Assembly (NCBI GenBank): GCA_902773065.1
Contig: CACYDD010000148.1
Span: 1 to 6,524, forward strand
From: an uncultured Ruminococcus sp.
GTDB lineage: Bacteria > Bacillota > Clostridia > Oscillospirales > Acutalibacteraceae
Direction: 5' to 3'
Length of the DNA stretch: 6,524 bases
Shown: positions 1 through 5,897 of the stretch, one piece after another
Position numbering within the stretch: position 1 is the stretch's first letter
Layout of the letters: each line of letters opens with the position of its first letter
Notes under the pieces: generated by a model
Seen by the model: the letters and a program-made list of their open reading frames with translations, nothing else
Told to the model about the DNA's origin: nothing
Database searches by the model: none
Translations under genes and position numbers: made by a program

Positions 1-2952
1 AATCACATTTGCCTTGATGTCCTTCTGATATGCGGTAAGCGTGTCTTTGACACTTGAAAACATCCCTCCGATGCTGCTGAAGAACCCTCCGGCTTTTTCG
101 GATGTTGAGGTGAGGCTGTTAATGAATTTCGTAATTCCTGCACCGATACTGATAAGAACGCCGCCGTTGAGCAGGTCAAGAAAACCACTGAAATCTCCTT
201 TTACCAAGGTATCGGACAAACTTTTGCCTAAATCGCCTAATGATTCACCTATGGATTTTCCTACCTTCAAAAGAATCGATGCCGCACTTTTCAGGGCAAG
301 AAAAATACCGCCTAAAATCTTCTTTGCAACTTCGGCTATTTTTTCCAAAGGCTTGAATTTCGTTTTAATGTTTTCCGTAAATTTATCGAGTGAGGAAGTA
401 CTCGGAGCTGTGAAATGAGTTTTGGCAAATTCCTTAATAGCATCAATACCGCCGCGAATTGCTTTTCCTATCACTTCAAATACAGGGCTTACAAATTCCT
501 TAAAAGCCTGTACTTTATCTTTGACCGTCTGAATCGCTGTTGTAAAGGCATTGTTTTTCTTGATTGCTTCATCAAGAGAAGTAAGCCATTCACCAATTTT
601 TCCGGTAACACCCAAGATACCCGAACCCACTGAACCAAGAGTCGGAGTCAAAGGAAGAATCGCTGATATGATTGCCGCAAACGCTTGCTTGCAAATATCA
701 ATAACAGCAAACAAACCTTTGAACGTGCTTTTTAAATTATCGGCATCTTTTTTATTAAGCTTGAATTTTGAAGTCAGGTCTTTCAGTTTTTCAGAAAAGC
801 TGACCGCTGTATTTATCGTCACGGGAGGAAAAATATCACTGAATGCCTGAGCAATGGGTTTCAGTATCGTACCAAAACCTTTCATCACATTCTTGATTGA
901 TTCCAGAACATTGTAAAAAACTTCAAATGGTTTTGAAACATCCAGTTTGGATAAATATTTCGTTGCGGAATTCGCTATTTTGATGACGGTATCGGTAAAC
1001 TGCTTTGACAGTGCCTTTGTGTTTCCGATTGCTTCATCAAATACCAAAGCTTTCTTCACATCATTCACACGTTCTCTTATTGTGTTGAATAATTTTACGA
1101 TTGCTCCATTCTGTTCGATTAAAGGCGACACAAAGCCTGCACCTATTCTTGCAAGTGCAGCTTTTATATTGGAAAGTGCACCTGTAAAAGTCTGGTTTGC
1201 ATTCTTAGCGTGTTCGCCGAACGCTTCATTCATGGCTTCGGAAAAAATATCGAAGTTGATTTTTCCTTCCGAAACAAGCTGACGAATATCGGCTTCTGTG
1301 ATCTCCATAGAACTCAGACCGGTTTTGAGAGCCTTTTCCTGTTCTTCTATGGATTTTTTCAAAGCCTTTGTTTTTTCCTGCTGAACTTCCTTAAAATAGG
1401 CAAGCTGTTCAGACTGAGATTCTTTCAGAGCCGAAAGCTGTGCTGTTTTGGAAGCTTTCAGTGCTTCTAACTGCTTGTGCTCGGAATCTGTCAGAGCTTT
1501 GTACTCTTTTGCATACTGTTCATATTTTTCAGTAAGTACTTCATTGCTTTCTTCCTGTACAGCATTAACGGCGGTATTCCGCTGCTCTTGTGCCGCTTCC
1601 TTTTTAGCACTTGTTTCTTCTTTGATAGCAGCTTTTTCATCATTCAGAGCGTTAATCCTGGCTTTTCGCTGTTCTGCAAGCTCTTTTTGTGCAAGCTGTT
1701 CATTATAAGCAGTTAGAGCATCTTCAGCTTTTTGCCGTTCCTCGGCACTCTCAGCTGTATTGATTGCTTTCTGCAATTCGGCTAATTTTTGACGGCGTTC
1801 TTCTTCTTCCCGTGCCTTTTCCTCCGCCTCGGCTTCTGCATTGATACTGTCGATCTGGTCGTCGATTGCTTTGATTCTGTCGTATTCTTCCTTATCAATG
1901 AGTTTGAGATTTTCTTCATATTCTTTATCGATCAGGGCAACTTTTTCTTCGGTCGCTTTCTGAAACGCGGTCACATCATCTTCATATGATTTGGTAAGCT
2001 TTTCAAGTTTTTTACTGCTTGCTTTTTCCGCTGCTTCTATTTCCTTATCAAGAGATTCCGACAGAGCGTTATAGCTTTTATCAAATGCTTTTTTCTTTGC
2101 TTCATAGGCTTTATCATCAGCTTTTACCTGCTGTTCGTACTGCTTCTGGAGAGCTTCTTTCTGAACAGTGGTTTCAGTCTCGGCAGTGTTCATACTGCCC
2201 ATAAGACTTTTCACCATTGCTGTAACTTTTTCAGAAGCAACCTTAGAACCGTCATTGACTCCATTGAAAAAATCTTTCAGTGTCGCAGCAGCATTCATAC
2301 CCCTGTTGGATAGCTGCAATAACTGATCGCCCATCAGTCTGCCGTTACCAGCAACCTCTGTGAAGATTCGGGAAATTCCTTCGTATTCGCTGTTCGTCAT
2401 CGCCGCAACACCGGTAATTCCCTGTAAGGCGGTTTTCAGCTGTTCGCCTTCTTCAACACCGGATGCCATGAACTGTGATGCTGCTTTTGCCGCTTCATCA
2501 TAGGAATATGCTGTTCCGTCCACTGATGCAGATGCCTGATCCATGACTTTCTGTACTTTTTCCTCGTCCTGGATCAGACCTTGCAGCATAAAATGAGCGT
2601 TTTCAATATTCATAGCTCTGGTAATACCGCCCTGAACAACGCTGTCGGTTAAGAAACTGATTAATTTATTAGCCAAATTCATCACGGAATCGGTGATATT
2701 TTCAAGCACTCTCATGCCAACGATACCGAATGCGGAAAATCTTTGCTGTAATGCTTCTACACCAGCTGCAATTTTTTCAAAAGAAATTTCTTTAGCGGTT
2801 TTATCAACATTTTCAAGACCCTTTTCGGCTCCATCCATTCTAAGCGATTGTTTTAACGTATCAAGTGTGGACAAACTCGTTTTTACATTCTGCTCAAAAT
2901 TTTTGTTGTCAAACCGCATTTCAACGACTTTTTCGTCGATGGTATTACTCAC
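1..2952 (-). CDS. Phage tail tape measure protein, N-terminal 984 residues; runs off window
   Basis: I checked this minus-strand frame codon by codon: it has no stop from GTG 2952 to position 1, and the end of the gene is outside the window. The tape measure is a scaffold in the tube lumen that sets tail length. Residues 1-100 (MSNTIDEKVVEMRFDNKNFE...) are the usual start of this family. Residues 203-230 (RLMGDQLLQLSNRGMNAAAT) and 549-604 (EITEADIRQLVSEGKINFD, FGEHAKNANQTFTGALSNIK, AALARIG) form the conserved tape_meas_nterm-type domain. Between these halves, residues about 257-544 are a charged coiled coil (Lys, Glu, Ala, Gln). Hydrophobic or glycine-rich stretches follow at 745-784, 879-895 and 925-940, typical of segments that interact with the membrane or channel. 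The GTG overlaps the upstream stop. By the ~1.5 Å per residue rule, 984 residues imply a tail of at least about 150 nm. Confidence 0.93.
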   Translation of the reverse strand, partial: MSNTIDEKVVEMRFDNKNFEQNVKTSLSTLDTLKQSLRMDGAEKGLENVDKTAKEISFEKIAAGVEALQQRFSAFGIVGMRVLENITDSVMNLANKLISFLTDSVVQGGITRAMNIENAHFMLQGLIQDEEKVQKVMDQASASVDGTAYSYDEAAKAASQFMASGVEEGEQLKTALQGITGVAAMTNSEYEGISRIFTEVAGNGRLMGDQLLQLSNRGMNAAATLKDFFNGVNDGSKVASEKVTAMVKSLMGSMNTAETETTVQKEALQKQYEQQVKADDKAYEAKKKAFDKSYNALSESLDKEIEAAEKASSKKLEKLTKSYEDDVTAFQKATEEKVALIDKEYEENLKLIDKEEYDRIKAIDDQIDSINAEAEAEEKAREEEERRQKLAELQKAINTAESAEERQKAEDALTAYNEQLAQKELAEQRKARINALNDEKAAIKEETSAKKEAAQEQRNTAVNAVQEESNEVLTEKYEQYAKEYKALTDSEHKQLEALKASKTAQLSALKESQSEQLAYFKEVQQEKTKALKKSIEEQEKALKTGLSSMEITEADIRQLVSEGKINFDIFSEAMNEAFGEHAKNANQTFTGALSNIKAALARIGAGFVSPLIEQNGAIVKLFNTIRERVNDVKKALVFDEAIGNTKALSKQFTDTVIKIANSATKYLSKLDVSKPFEVFYNVLESIKNVMKGFGTILKPIAQAFSDIFPPVTINTAVSFSEKLKDLTSKFKLNKKDADNLKSTFKGLFAVIDICKQAFAAIISAILPLTPTLGSVGSGILGVTGKIGEWLTSLDEAIKKNNAFTTAIQTVKDKVQAFKEFVSPVFEVIGKAIRGGIDAIKEFAKTHFTAPSTSSLDKFTENIKTKFKPLEKIAEVAKKILGGIFLALKSAASILLKVGKSIGESLGDLGKSLSDTLVKGDFSGFLDLLNGGVLISIGAGITKFINSLTSTSEKAGGFFSSIGGMFSSVKDTLTAYQKDIKANVI
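1309..1473 (-). repeat. Five 11-residue repeats in the tape measure, block 2
   Basis: Residues 494-548 form five tandem units: QLEALKASKTA, QLSALKESQSE, QLAYFKEVQQE, KTKALKKSIEE, QEKALKTGLSS. Lys at position 6 is invariant, position 5 is L or F, and Gln or Lys opens each unit. The spacing is exactly 11 residues, with a 7-residue register offset from block 1. The last unit runs into the second half of the conserved domain. Confidence 0.75.
1825..2154 (-). repeat. Ten 11-residue (hendecad) coiled-coil repeats in the tape measure, block 1
   Basis: Tape measure residues 267-376 divide into ten 11-residue units (33 nt each), for example SYEDDVTAFQK, ATEEKVALIDK, EYEENLKLIDK and EEYDRIKAIDD. Position 6 is Y, I, L or V in nine of ten units, position 9 is often hydrophobic, and position 11 is Lys in seven of ten. 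The repeat is in the protein pattern; DNA copies are diverged. Confidence 0.7.
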
Positions 2953-3326
2953 AGTTTCTCAACCTCCCTCCATGCTTCATTAGCGATTTTATCAAATACA
3001 GGCTGAATCGCAGGGTTGATGTAATCTCTGCCCTGGACCCAGCCCCCGTTTCTTGTAGCGTGACCATATTGTAAGATAACGGCTATCGGAACTCCATTTT
3101 GAATATTGGTATTTTTCCATATGATCCTGACCGTTCCGTTTTTGTTGACGATTTCATATTTCCACGAAGCCGCTGTTTTTCCTGTTCTGACCGGTGTTGC
3201 GGATGCCAATGCCGCCACACCCTCACGACCGTATTTATCAAGATCGCCTATTTTTACAACTTCCTTGGCTTTTTCGAGAAATCCGGTCAATTTCGAGAAG
3301 TCTCCTTTTTGTCTGAAACTTATCAT
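2949..3326 (-). CDS. HK97 gp10-like phage protein (tail completion / minor tail component)
   Basis: A 125-residue protein starting MISFRQKGDFSKL and ending at TGA 2949-2951. The blocks YGREGVAALASATPVRTGKTAASW (about residues 32-55), IPIA-type PIAVILQYGHATRNGG (80-95) and GRDYINPAIQPVFDKI (99-114) are the signature of the HK97 gp10 family: small proteins with a T-P-x-x-T-G-x-x-x-x-S-W motif that act in head-tail joining or tail completion. The ATG has AAAGGG upstream, overlapping the lysin stop (TAA 3332-3334), with only 5 nt between the genes. Its stop overlaps the tape measure GTG by 4 nt (GTGA). Members of this family more often sit upstream of the major tail protein; here it directly precedes the tape measure, an arrangement I also associate with related Bacillota phages. 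Family call is firm; the exact assembly step is not shown by sequence. Confidence 0.85.
   Translation of the reverse strand: MISFRQKGDFSKLTGFLEKAKEVVKIGDLDKYGREGVAALASATPVRTGKTAASWKYEIVNKNGTVRIIWKNTNIQNGVPIAVILQYGHATRNGGWVQGRDYINPAIQPVFDKIANEAWREVEKL
2963..2971 (-). promoter_or_regulatory. Ribosome binding site of the tape measure gene
   Basis: GGAGGGAGG on the minus strand inside the end of the gp10-like gene, 10 nt before the GTG at 2952. It supports the GTG over the next in-frame ATG (2921-2919, codon 12), for which no comparable site is present. Confidence 0.7.
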
Positions 3327-3331
3327 TGTAT

Positions 3332-4861
3332 TTACCCTTTAATGATCCTGAGCATGAGTTTATCGATTGCCACGCCGACAAGACCGGCATAGCCGTCTTC
3401 GTTGTCGTTGTTGTAACCCTGCACCCAATCGAGGTAGCCGGTGCTGTTAGCTGTGCTGACACGGTACTCAACAGTGTAGCCGTCAATACCAATAAGTTCC
3501 ATCTGAACGCAGTCTATCTGTTTGCCGAGGATGCCTGCATAATCCTCACGGTCGATGACCCACGGAAGGTAGTTTTTGCCGCCGATGAGTTTGACACGGT
3601 AACGGATGTGACCTTTACTTGTGCTTGCATAGATACCGTCAATGGGGTGGTTTTCAAACCCTGCATAATCTTCAAGGTTCTTGACGTTCGGCAGCCAGCC
3701 GCCTCCAACGGTATGCACCTGATAGGTGACATCAATGTTGTCGGTATCGGTGTTTTTGTTGGCTGTTTTTGTCGTTTCCCCCTGCCAGTTCGGACGGTAA
3801 AATGCATAAACGCTGTTGTCTGTTAAATACCTTGTTTTACGCTTGAAGGTGGAAGTAGCCGCCCAATTTGAACCGTAGCCGTCAACATTACCCTCGAGTG
3901 TCGTAATGATACTGCCATTAACGCTCTCAACAATGCCGACGTGGTCGCAGAAATATTTGTCTTTACCGGGATAATCCGCATATCGTAAAAAGAACAAATC
4001 TCCTGCCTGCGGTGCTTTTGTGCCTTTTTTGAACCATGTACCGTATTTGCCGTCACTATATCTTGGGATATCCCCTGCGCCGCCGCAAATAGATTTCATG
4101 TACTTGCCGATAAATCCGCAGTCTTGCATAATAGCACTAACGGCAAACGCACACCAGTCATATACTGAACCGAGTTTCAGCTTGGTTTTGCAAATAAATT
4201 CACCGTTTGTACCCAAATACGTTGCTGCCTGTTTCAGAAATTTTATCATGTTGTCCGTGGATAAAATATCATCGGAAATAATGCTCATATCGTACAGATA
4301 GTTTTCATCAACATTTCCGTCAATTCCGCTTATTCTTGCTGTAGATGAATGCTGCCATATCGCATATTTACCCGAATACTGGCATTTGTTGTAATATTGA
4401 GCTACCCAGATCGTATAGTTGTTACGCACGGATTCGCTGATATACGTCATCAAAGATGTAACGCTCATATAAAGACCCGTTTTGTATCCGCCGTTTATCA
4501 GGGTATCGCAAAACGATTTTACTATATCATTGCAAATCTTCTGTCCTTTACCGAACTGTGACGATTCTTCCATATCAAGAAATACAGGTAAATCAAATTT
4601 CTTTCCCTTGATGCATTTCATACAGGTTTCCGCTTCTGTAACAGCTTCTGCGGCGGAAAGAGCATAGCTGTACCAGTATGCACCAACCAATAAACCTGCG
4701 GCTTTTGCATTTTTATAGTTGAGTTCAAAGCAATCATCTTTCTGAGATGTTTCCTTGCCATAGCCGGCACGAATGATAACAAAATCAATACCGCTTTTCC
4801 TGATCTTTTCGTAATCGATATATTTTCCCTGCCATGTGGATACATCAATACCTTTCATCAT
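3332..4861 (-). CDS. Modular endolysin: GH25 lysozyme + CHAP domain + ChW-like wall-binding repeats
   Basis: A 509-residue peptidoglycan hydrolase with three parts. Residues 2-200 are a GH25 muramidase, which cuts the MurNAc-GlcNAc bond: GIDVSTWQG with D6, FVIIRAGYG (27-35), GAYWYSYA (60-67), the catalytic LDMEE (D96, E98), IWVAQYY (151-157), IWQHSS, and GIDGNVDEN (179-187). Residues 205-358 are a CHAP amidase/endopeptidase domain: C237 in YDWCAFAVSAI, H307 in DHVGIVE and TLEGN (E323, N325) form the expected Cys-His-polar set. After a Thr/Asn/Asp-rich linker (362-376), residues 380-508 hold three wall-binding repeats. There is no signal peptide, so release would need a holin, and none lies in the window. 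The tandem ATGs at 4861 and 4858 differ by one residue; the first has the better spacing. Placement inside the tail module instead of a lysis cassette is unusual; a virion-bound wall-piercing role is the alternative. Confidence 0.93.
   Translation of the reverse strand: MMKGIDVSTWQGKYIDYEKIRKSGIDFVIIRAGYGKETSQKDDCFELNYKNAKAAGLLVGAYWYSYALSAAEAVTEAETCMKCIKGKKFDLPVFLDMEESSQFGKGQKICNDIVKSFCDTLINGGYKTGLYMSVTSLMTYISESVRNNYTIWVAQYYNKCQYSGKYAIWQHSSTARISGIDGNVDENYLYDMSIISDDILSTDNMIKFLKQAATYLGTNGEFICKTKLKLGSVYDWCAFAVSAIMQDCGFIGKYMKSICGGAGDIPRYSDGKYGTWFKKGTKAPQAGDLFFLRYADYPGKDKYFCDHVGIVESVNGSIITTLEGNVDGYGSNWAATSTFKRKTRYLTDNSVYAFYRPNWQGETTKTANKNTDTDNIDVTYQVHTVGGGWLPNVKNLEDYAGFENHPIDGIYASTSKGHIRYRVKLIGGKNYLPWVIDREDYAGILGKQIDCVQMELIGIDGYTVEYRVSTANSTGYLDWVQGYNNDNEDGYAGLVGVAIDKLMLRIIKG
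3338..3724 (-). repeat. Three ChW-like cell-wall-binding repeats encoded at the lysin 3' end
   Basis: Lysin residues 380-508 hold three diverged repeats of 41-50 residues. Each has Y-x-V, then W (W389, W434, W479, spaced exactly 45), then YAG (399-401, 441-443, 491-493) and ID (408, 450, 500). The W...YAG...G...ID pattern resembles the clostridial hydrophobic-with-Trp (ChW) repeats that bind cell walls. Protein similarity is clear; the DNA copies are too diverged to be a recent duplication. Confidence 0.7.
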
Positions 4862-4867
4862 TTACCG

Positions 4868-4877
4868 TCACCCCCTT
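4868..4877 (-). promoter_or_regulatory. Ribosome binding site of the lysin gene, inside the end of the upstream gene
   Basis: AAGGGGGTGA on the minus strand, 6 nt before ATG 4861. It contains the last codons and TGA stop of the upstream gene, so ribosomes ending there are placed to restart on the lysin. Confidence 0.75.
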
Positions 4878-5422
4878 GTGTTGAATTTCTTTCTGCGAGC
4901 CGCATTGATTGCAGAATTACGTTTCATGATTTCTTTTGTTCCTCTCTTTTTTGGAGGCTGATTCTTGATGTTACATACCTTTATCAATGTCAGAAGCCTG
5001 TTCAGGTGCCATTTCTGACACTCGAAAGGAATGTTCAGTGCAATCATCCAATAATAAATAAGCTCTGCTGTGATTTGTTCACGAGCAGGACCTCTTTTCT
5101 GACTCTCTTTGGAAAACCATGCCGCCGTCATTGGTGCTTCTATATACTGGTTGATTTCCCTGATGTTCTCATCGGTCAGTCGTTCATAAACTTTCTGGTC
5201 AACATTTTGTGTTATGGTCATACACCGAATATAATCGAGAGTTTCTTCGGTCGTTTTCTTTTCTTTACCGTTTTGGTTCAGAAACGGTTTACACCATTTT
5301 GATTCCCATTTTGCTAATGAAACAAGAGAATGTTCCAATGTGAGAACCAGTCCTTTGGTATAAACGAATTGGTTATTTACCTCGTCCCAGTATTCGGTAT
5401 CAGGGATAGTTACCTGTAACAT
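4868..5422 (-). CDS. Tail-module protein, probable second tail assembly chaperone component (GT-like)
   Basis: A 184-residue protein (MLQVTIPDTEYWDEVNNQFV...) ending at TGA 4868-4870. Conserved-looking blocks are LVLTLEHSLVSLAKWESKW (about residues 25-43), TTEETLDYIRCMTITQNVD (57-75), IYYWMIALNIPFECQKWHLN (121-140) and a strongly basic end with PPKKRGTKEIMKRNSAINAARRKK. I recognise this as a conserved hypothetical that follows the chaperone in many Bacillota siphophages; its place is that of lambda gpT or gp14-type partners, which bind the tape measure through an extended domain. It has no signal peptide or clear membrane helix. It starts from its own GGAGG site, and its last codons (AGG GGG TGA) form the ribosome binding site of the lysin gene, so the two are probably coupled. 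The chaperone role is inferred from position; the basic C-terminus could equally bind nucleic acid or an acidic partner. Confidence 0.7.
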   Translation of the reverse strand: MLQVTIPDTEYWDEVNNQFVYTKGLVLTLEHSLVSLAKWESKWCKPFLNQNGKEKKTTEETLDYIRCMTITQNVDQKVYERLTDENIREINQYIEAPMTAAWFSKESQKRGPAREQITAELIYYWMIALNIPFECQKWHLNRLLTLIKVCNIKNQPPKKRGTKEIMKRNSAINAARRKKFNTRG

Positions 5423-5430
5423 GATGTCGA

Positions 5431-5435
5431 CCTCC
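5431..5435 (-). promoter_or_regulatory. Ribosome binding site of the second chaperone ORF
   Basis: GGAGG on the minus strand, 8 nt before the ATG at 5422. It lies in the 18-nt gap after the first chaperone stop and indicates independent initiation of the downstream ORF instead of obligatory frameshifting. Confidence 0.75.
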
Positions 5436-5440
5436 GTTAA

Positions 5441-5842
5441 TTATCGAGATATGGGTGTGAGAACAGTTGTTTTCTTTTTTTCAGAAGTGTCAGGCATAAT
5501 ACCGTTACAGAAATCTGCCGCCGCTTTATCATCTGTTGCCAGTTCCATAAACAGAATGGAATAAGCTTCTGTCTGAGAGAATGCCGTTGAAATCTCTTCT
5601 GATTTGACAAACCTTTTTCCGTCAAGGCTCTTTTCGCCATAAGCTTTCAGGATAATTTCCTTGAAGATCTTAATCAGTGTGGGCTTATCCTGTGCGTTGA
5701 TAATATTGGTGAGCAACCCGGAATAACCTCCGTCTACGCTCATTTCCATCTCTGCAACTTCCGCTTTGGAAAGATTGAAGTAAAAATCCTCTGTTCTTTC
5801 CAGACCGTTGTAATCCGTATAAGTAATTGTCTTTTTAAGCAT
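5441..5842 (-). CDS. Phage tail assembly chaperone (G-like component)
   Basis: A 133-residue protein starting MLKKTITYTDYNGLERTEDF and ending at TAA 5441-5443. Small soluble proteins directly downstream of the major tail protein and upstream of the tape measure act as tail assembly chaperones: they coat the hydrophobic tape measure before the tube polymerises (role of lambda gpG and equivalents). I recognise the motifs YTDYNG, EDFYFNLSKAEVAEMEMS, KAYGEKSLDGKRFVKS and QTEAYSILFMELATD from the corresponding gene in many Bacillota phages. The protein is acidic and predicted helical with no membrane segment, consistent with a cytoplasmic chaperone. Start chosen from the AAAGGAG site; an upstream GTG at 5875 would add 11 residues without support. 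The last codons hold a slippery A AAA AAG heptamer (see separate entry). The following ORF lies in the same frame after one TAA and 18 nt. Function rests on position and family resemblance. Confidence 0.8.
   Translation of the reverse strand: MLKKTITYTDYNGLERTEDFYFNLSKAEVAEMEMSVDGGYSGLLTNIINAQDKPTLIKIFKEIILKAYGEKSLDGKRFVKSEEISTAFSQTEAYSILFMELATDDKAAADFCNGIMPDTSEKKKTTVLTPISR
5474..5480 (-). other. Candidate -1 frameshift heptamer A AAA AAG near the end of the chaperone gene
   Basis: In the reading frame the codons GAA AAA AAG contain A AAA AAG, the classic slippery heptamer of dnaX and of several phage tail chaperone genes. A -1 slip here would replace the last 10 residues with about 24 others and end at TGA 5402-5400, without joining the next ORF. 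The motif is seen directly; activity is unproven, and an A7 run occurs easily by chance in Lys-rich coding sequence. Confidence 0.25.
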
Positions 5843-5849
5843 TTGTTTT

Positions 5850-5856
5850 CTCCTTT
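5850..5856 (-). promoter_or_regulatory. Ribosome binding site of the tail assembly chaperone
   Basis: AAAGGAG on the minus strand, 7 nt before the ATG at 5842. It decides the start: the frame is also open from a GTG at 5875, but that codon sits inside the terminator stem and has no comparable site. Confidence 0.8.
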
Positions 5857-5861
5857 CGCAT

Positions 5862-5890
5862 AAAAAAAGGGACACTCATACAAGCACCCC
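5862..5890 (-). terminator. Probable intrinsic terminator after the major tail protein gene
   Basis: On the minus strand, GGGGTGCTT (5890-5882), a GTAT loop and GAGTGTCCC (5877-5869) can form a 9-bp stem with three G-C pairs at the base and several G-U pairs. It is followed directly by seven T residues (5868-5862). It lies in the only real gap of the operon, 8 nt after the tail protein stop and 20 nt before the chaperone start. The stem is GU-rich and therefore probably leaky, so partial termination is more likely than full; this is inference. Confidence 0.5.
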
Positions 5891-5897
5891 GTAAAAA

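Noticed and set aside
41..2983. Many plus-strand open frames opposite the tape measure, up to 125 codons, some Phe/Leu/Ser-rich and membrane-like
   Set aside because: They are antisense shadows: Lys/Glu/Ala-rich coiled-coil codons read as Phe/Ser/Leu on the other strand. None has a convincing ribosome binding site or recognisable domain.
3326..3826. Plus-strand 166-codon frame opposite the lysin repeats
   Set aside because: It is antisense to clear wall-binding repeats, lacks a ribosome binding site and matches no family I know.
4190..4275. Internal start in the lysin before M205, giving a separate CHAP-ChW protein as known for some dual-start endolysins
   Set aside because: Upstream of M205 (4249) there is only a weak ACGGA; not enough to claim a second product.
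5437..5640. Minus-strand 67-codon frame inside the chaperone gene
   Set aside because: It overlaps the chaperone in the +1 frame, has no ribosome binding site and composition typical of an out-of-frame translation.
5842..5875. GTG at 5875 as the start of the tail chaperone, adding 11 residues
   Set aside because: It lies within the terminator hairpin, has no ribosome binding site, and the added residues look random; ATG 5842 has AAAGGAG at 7 nt.
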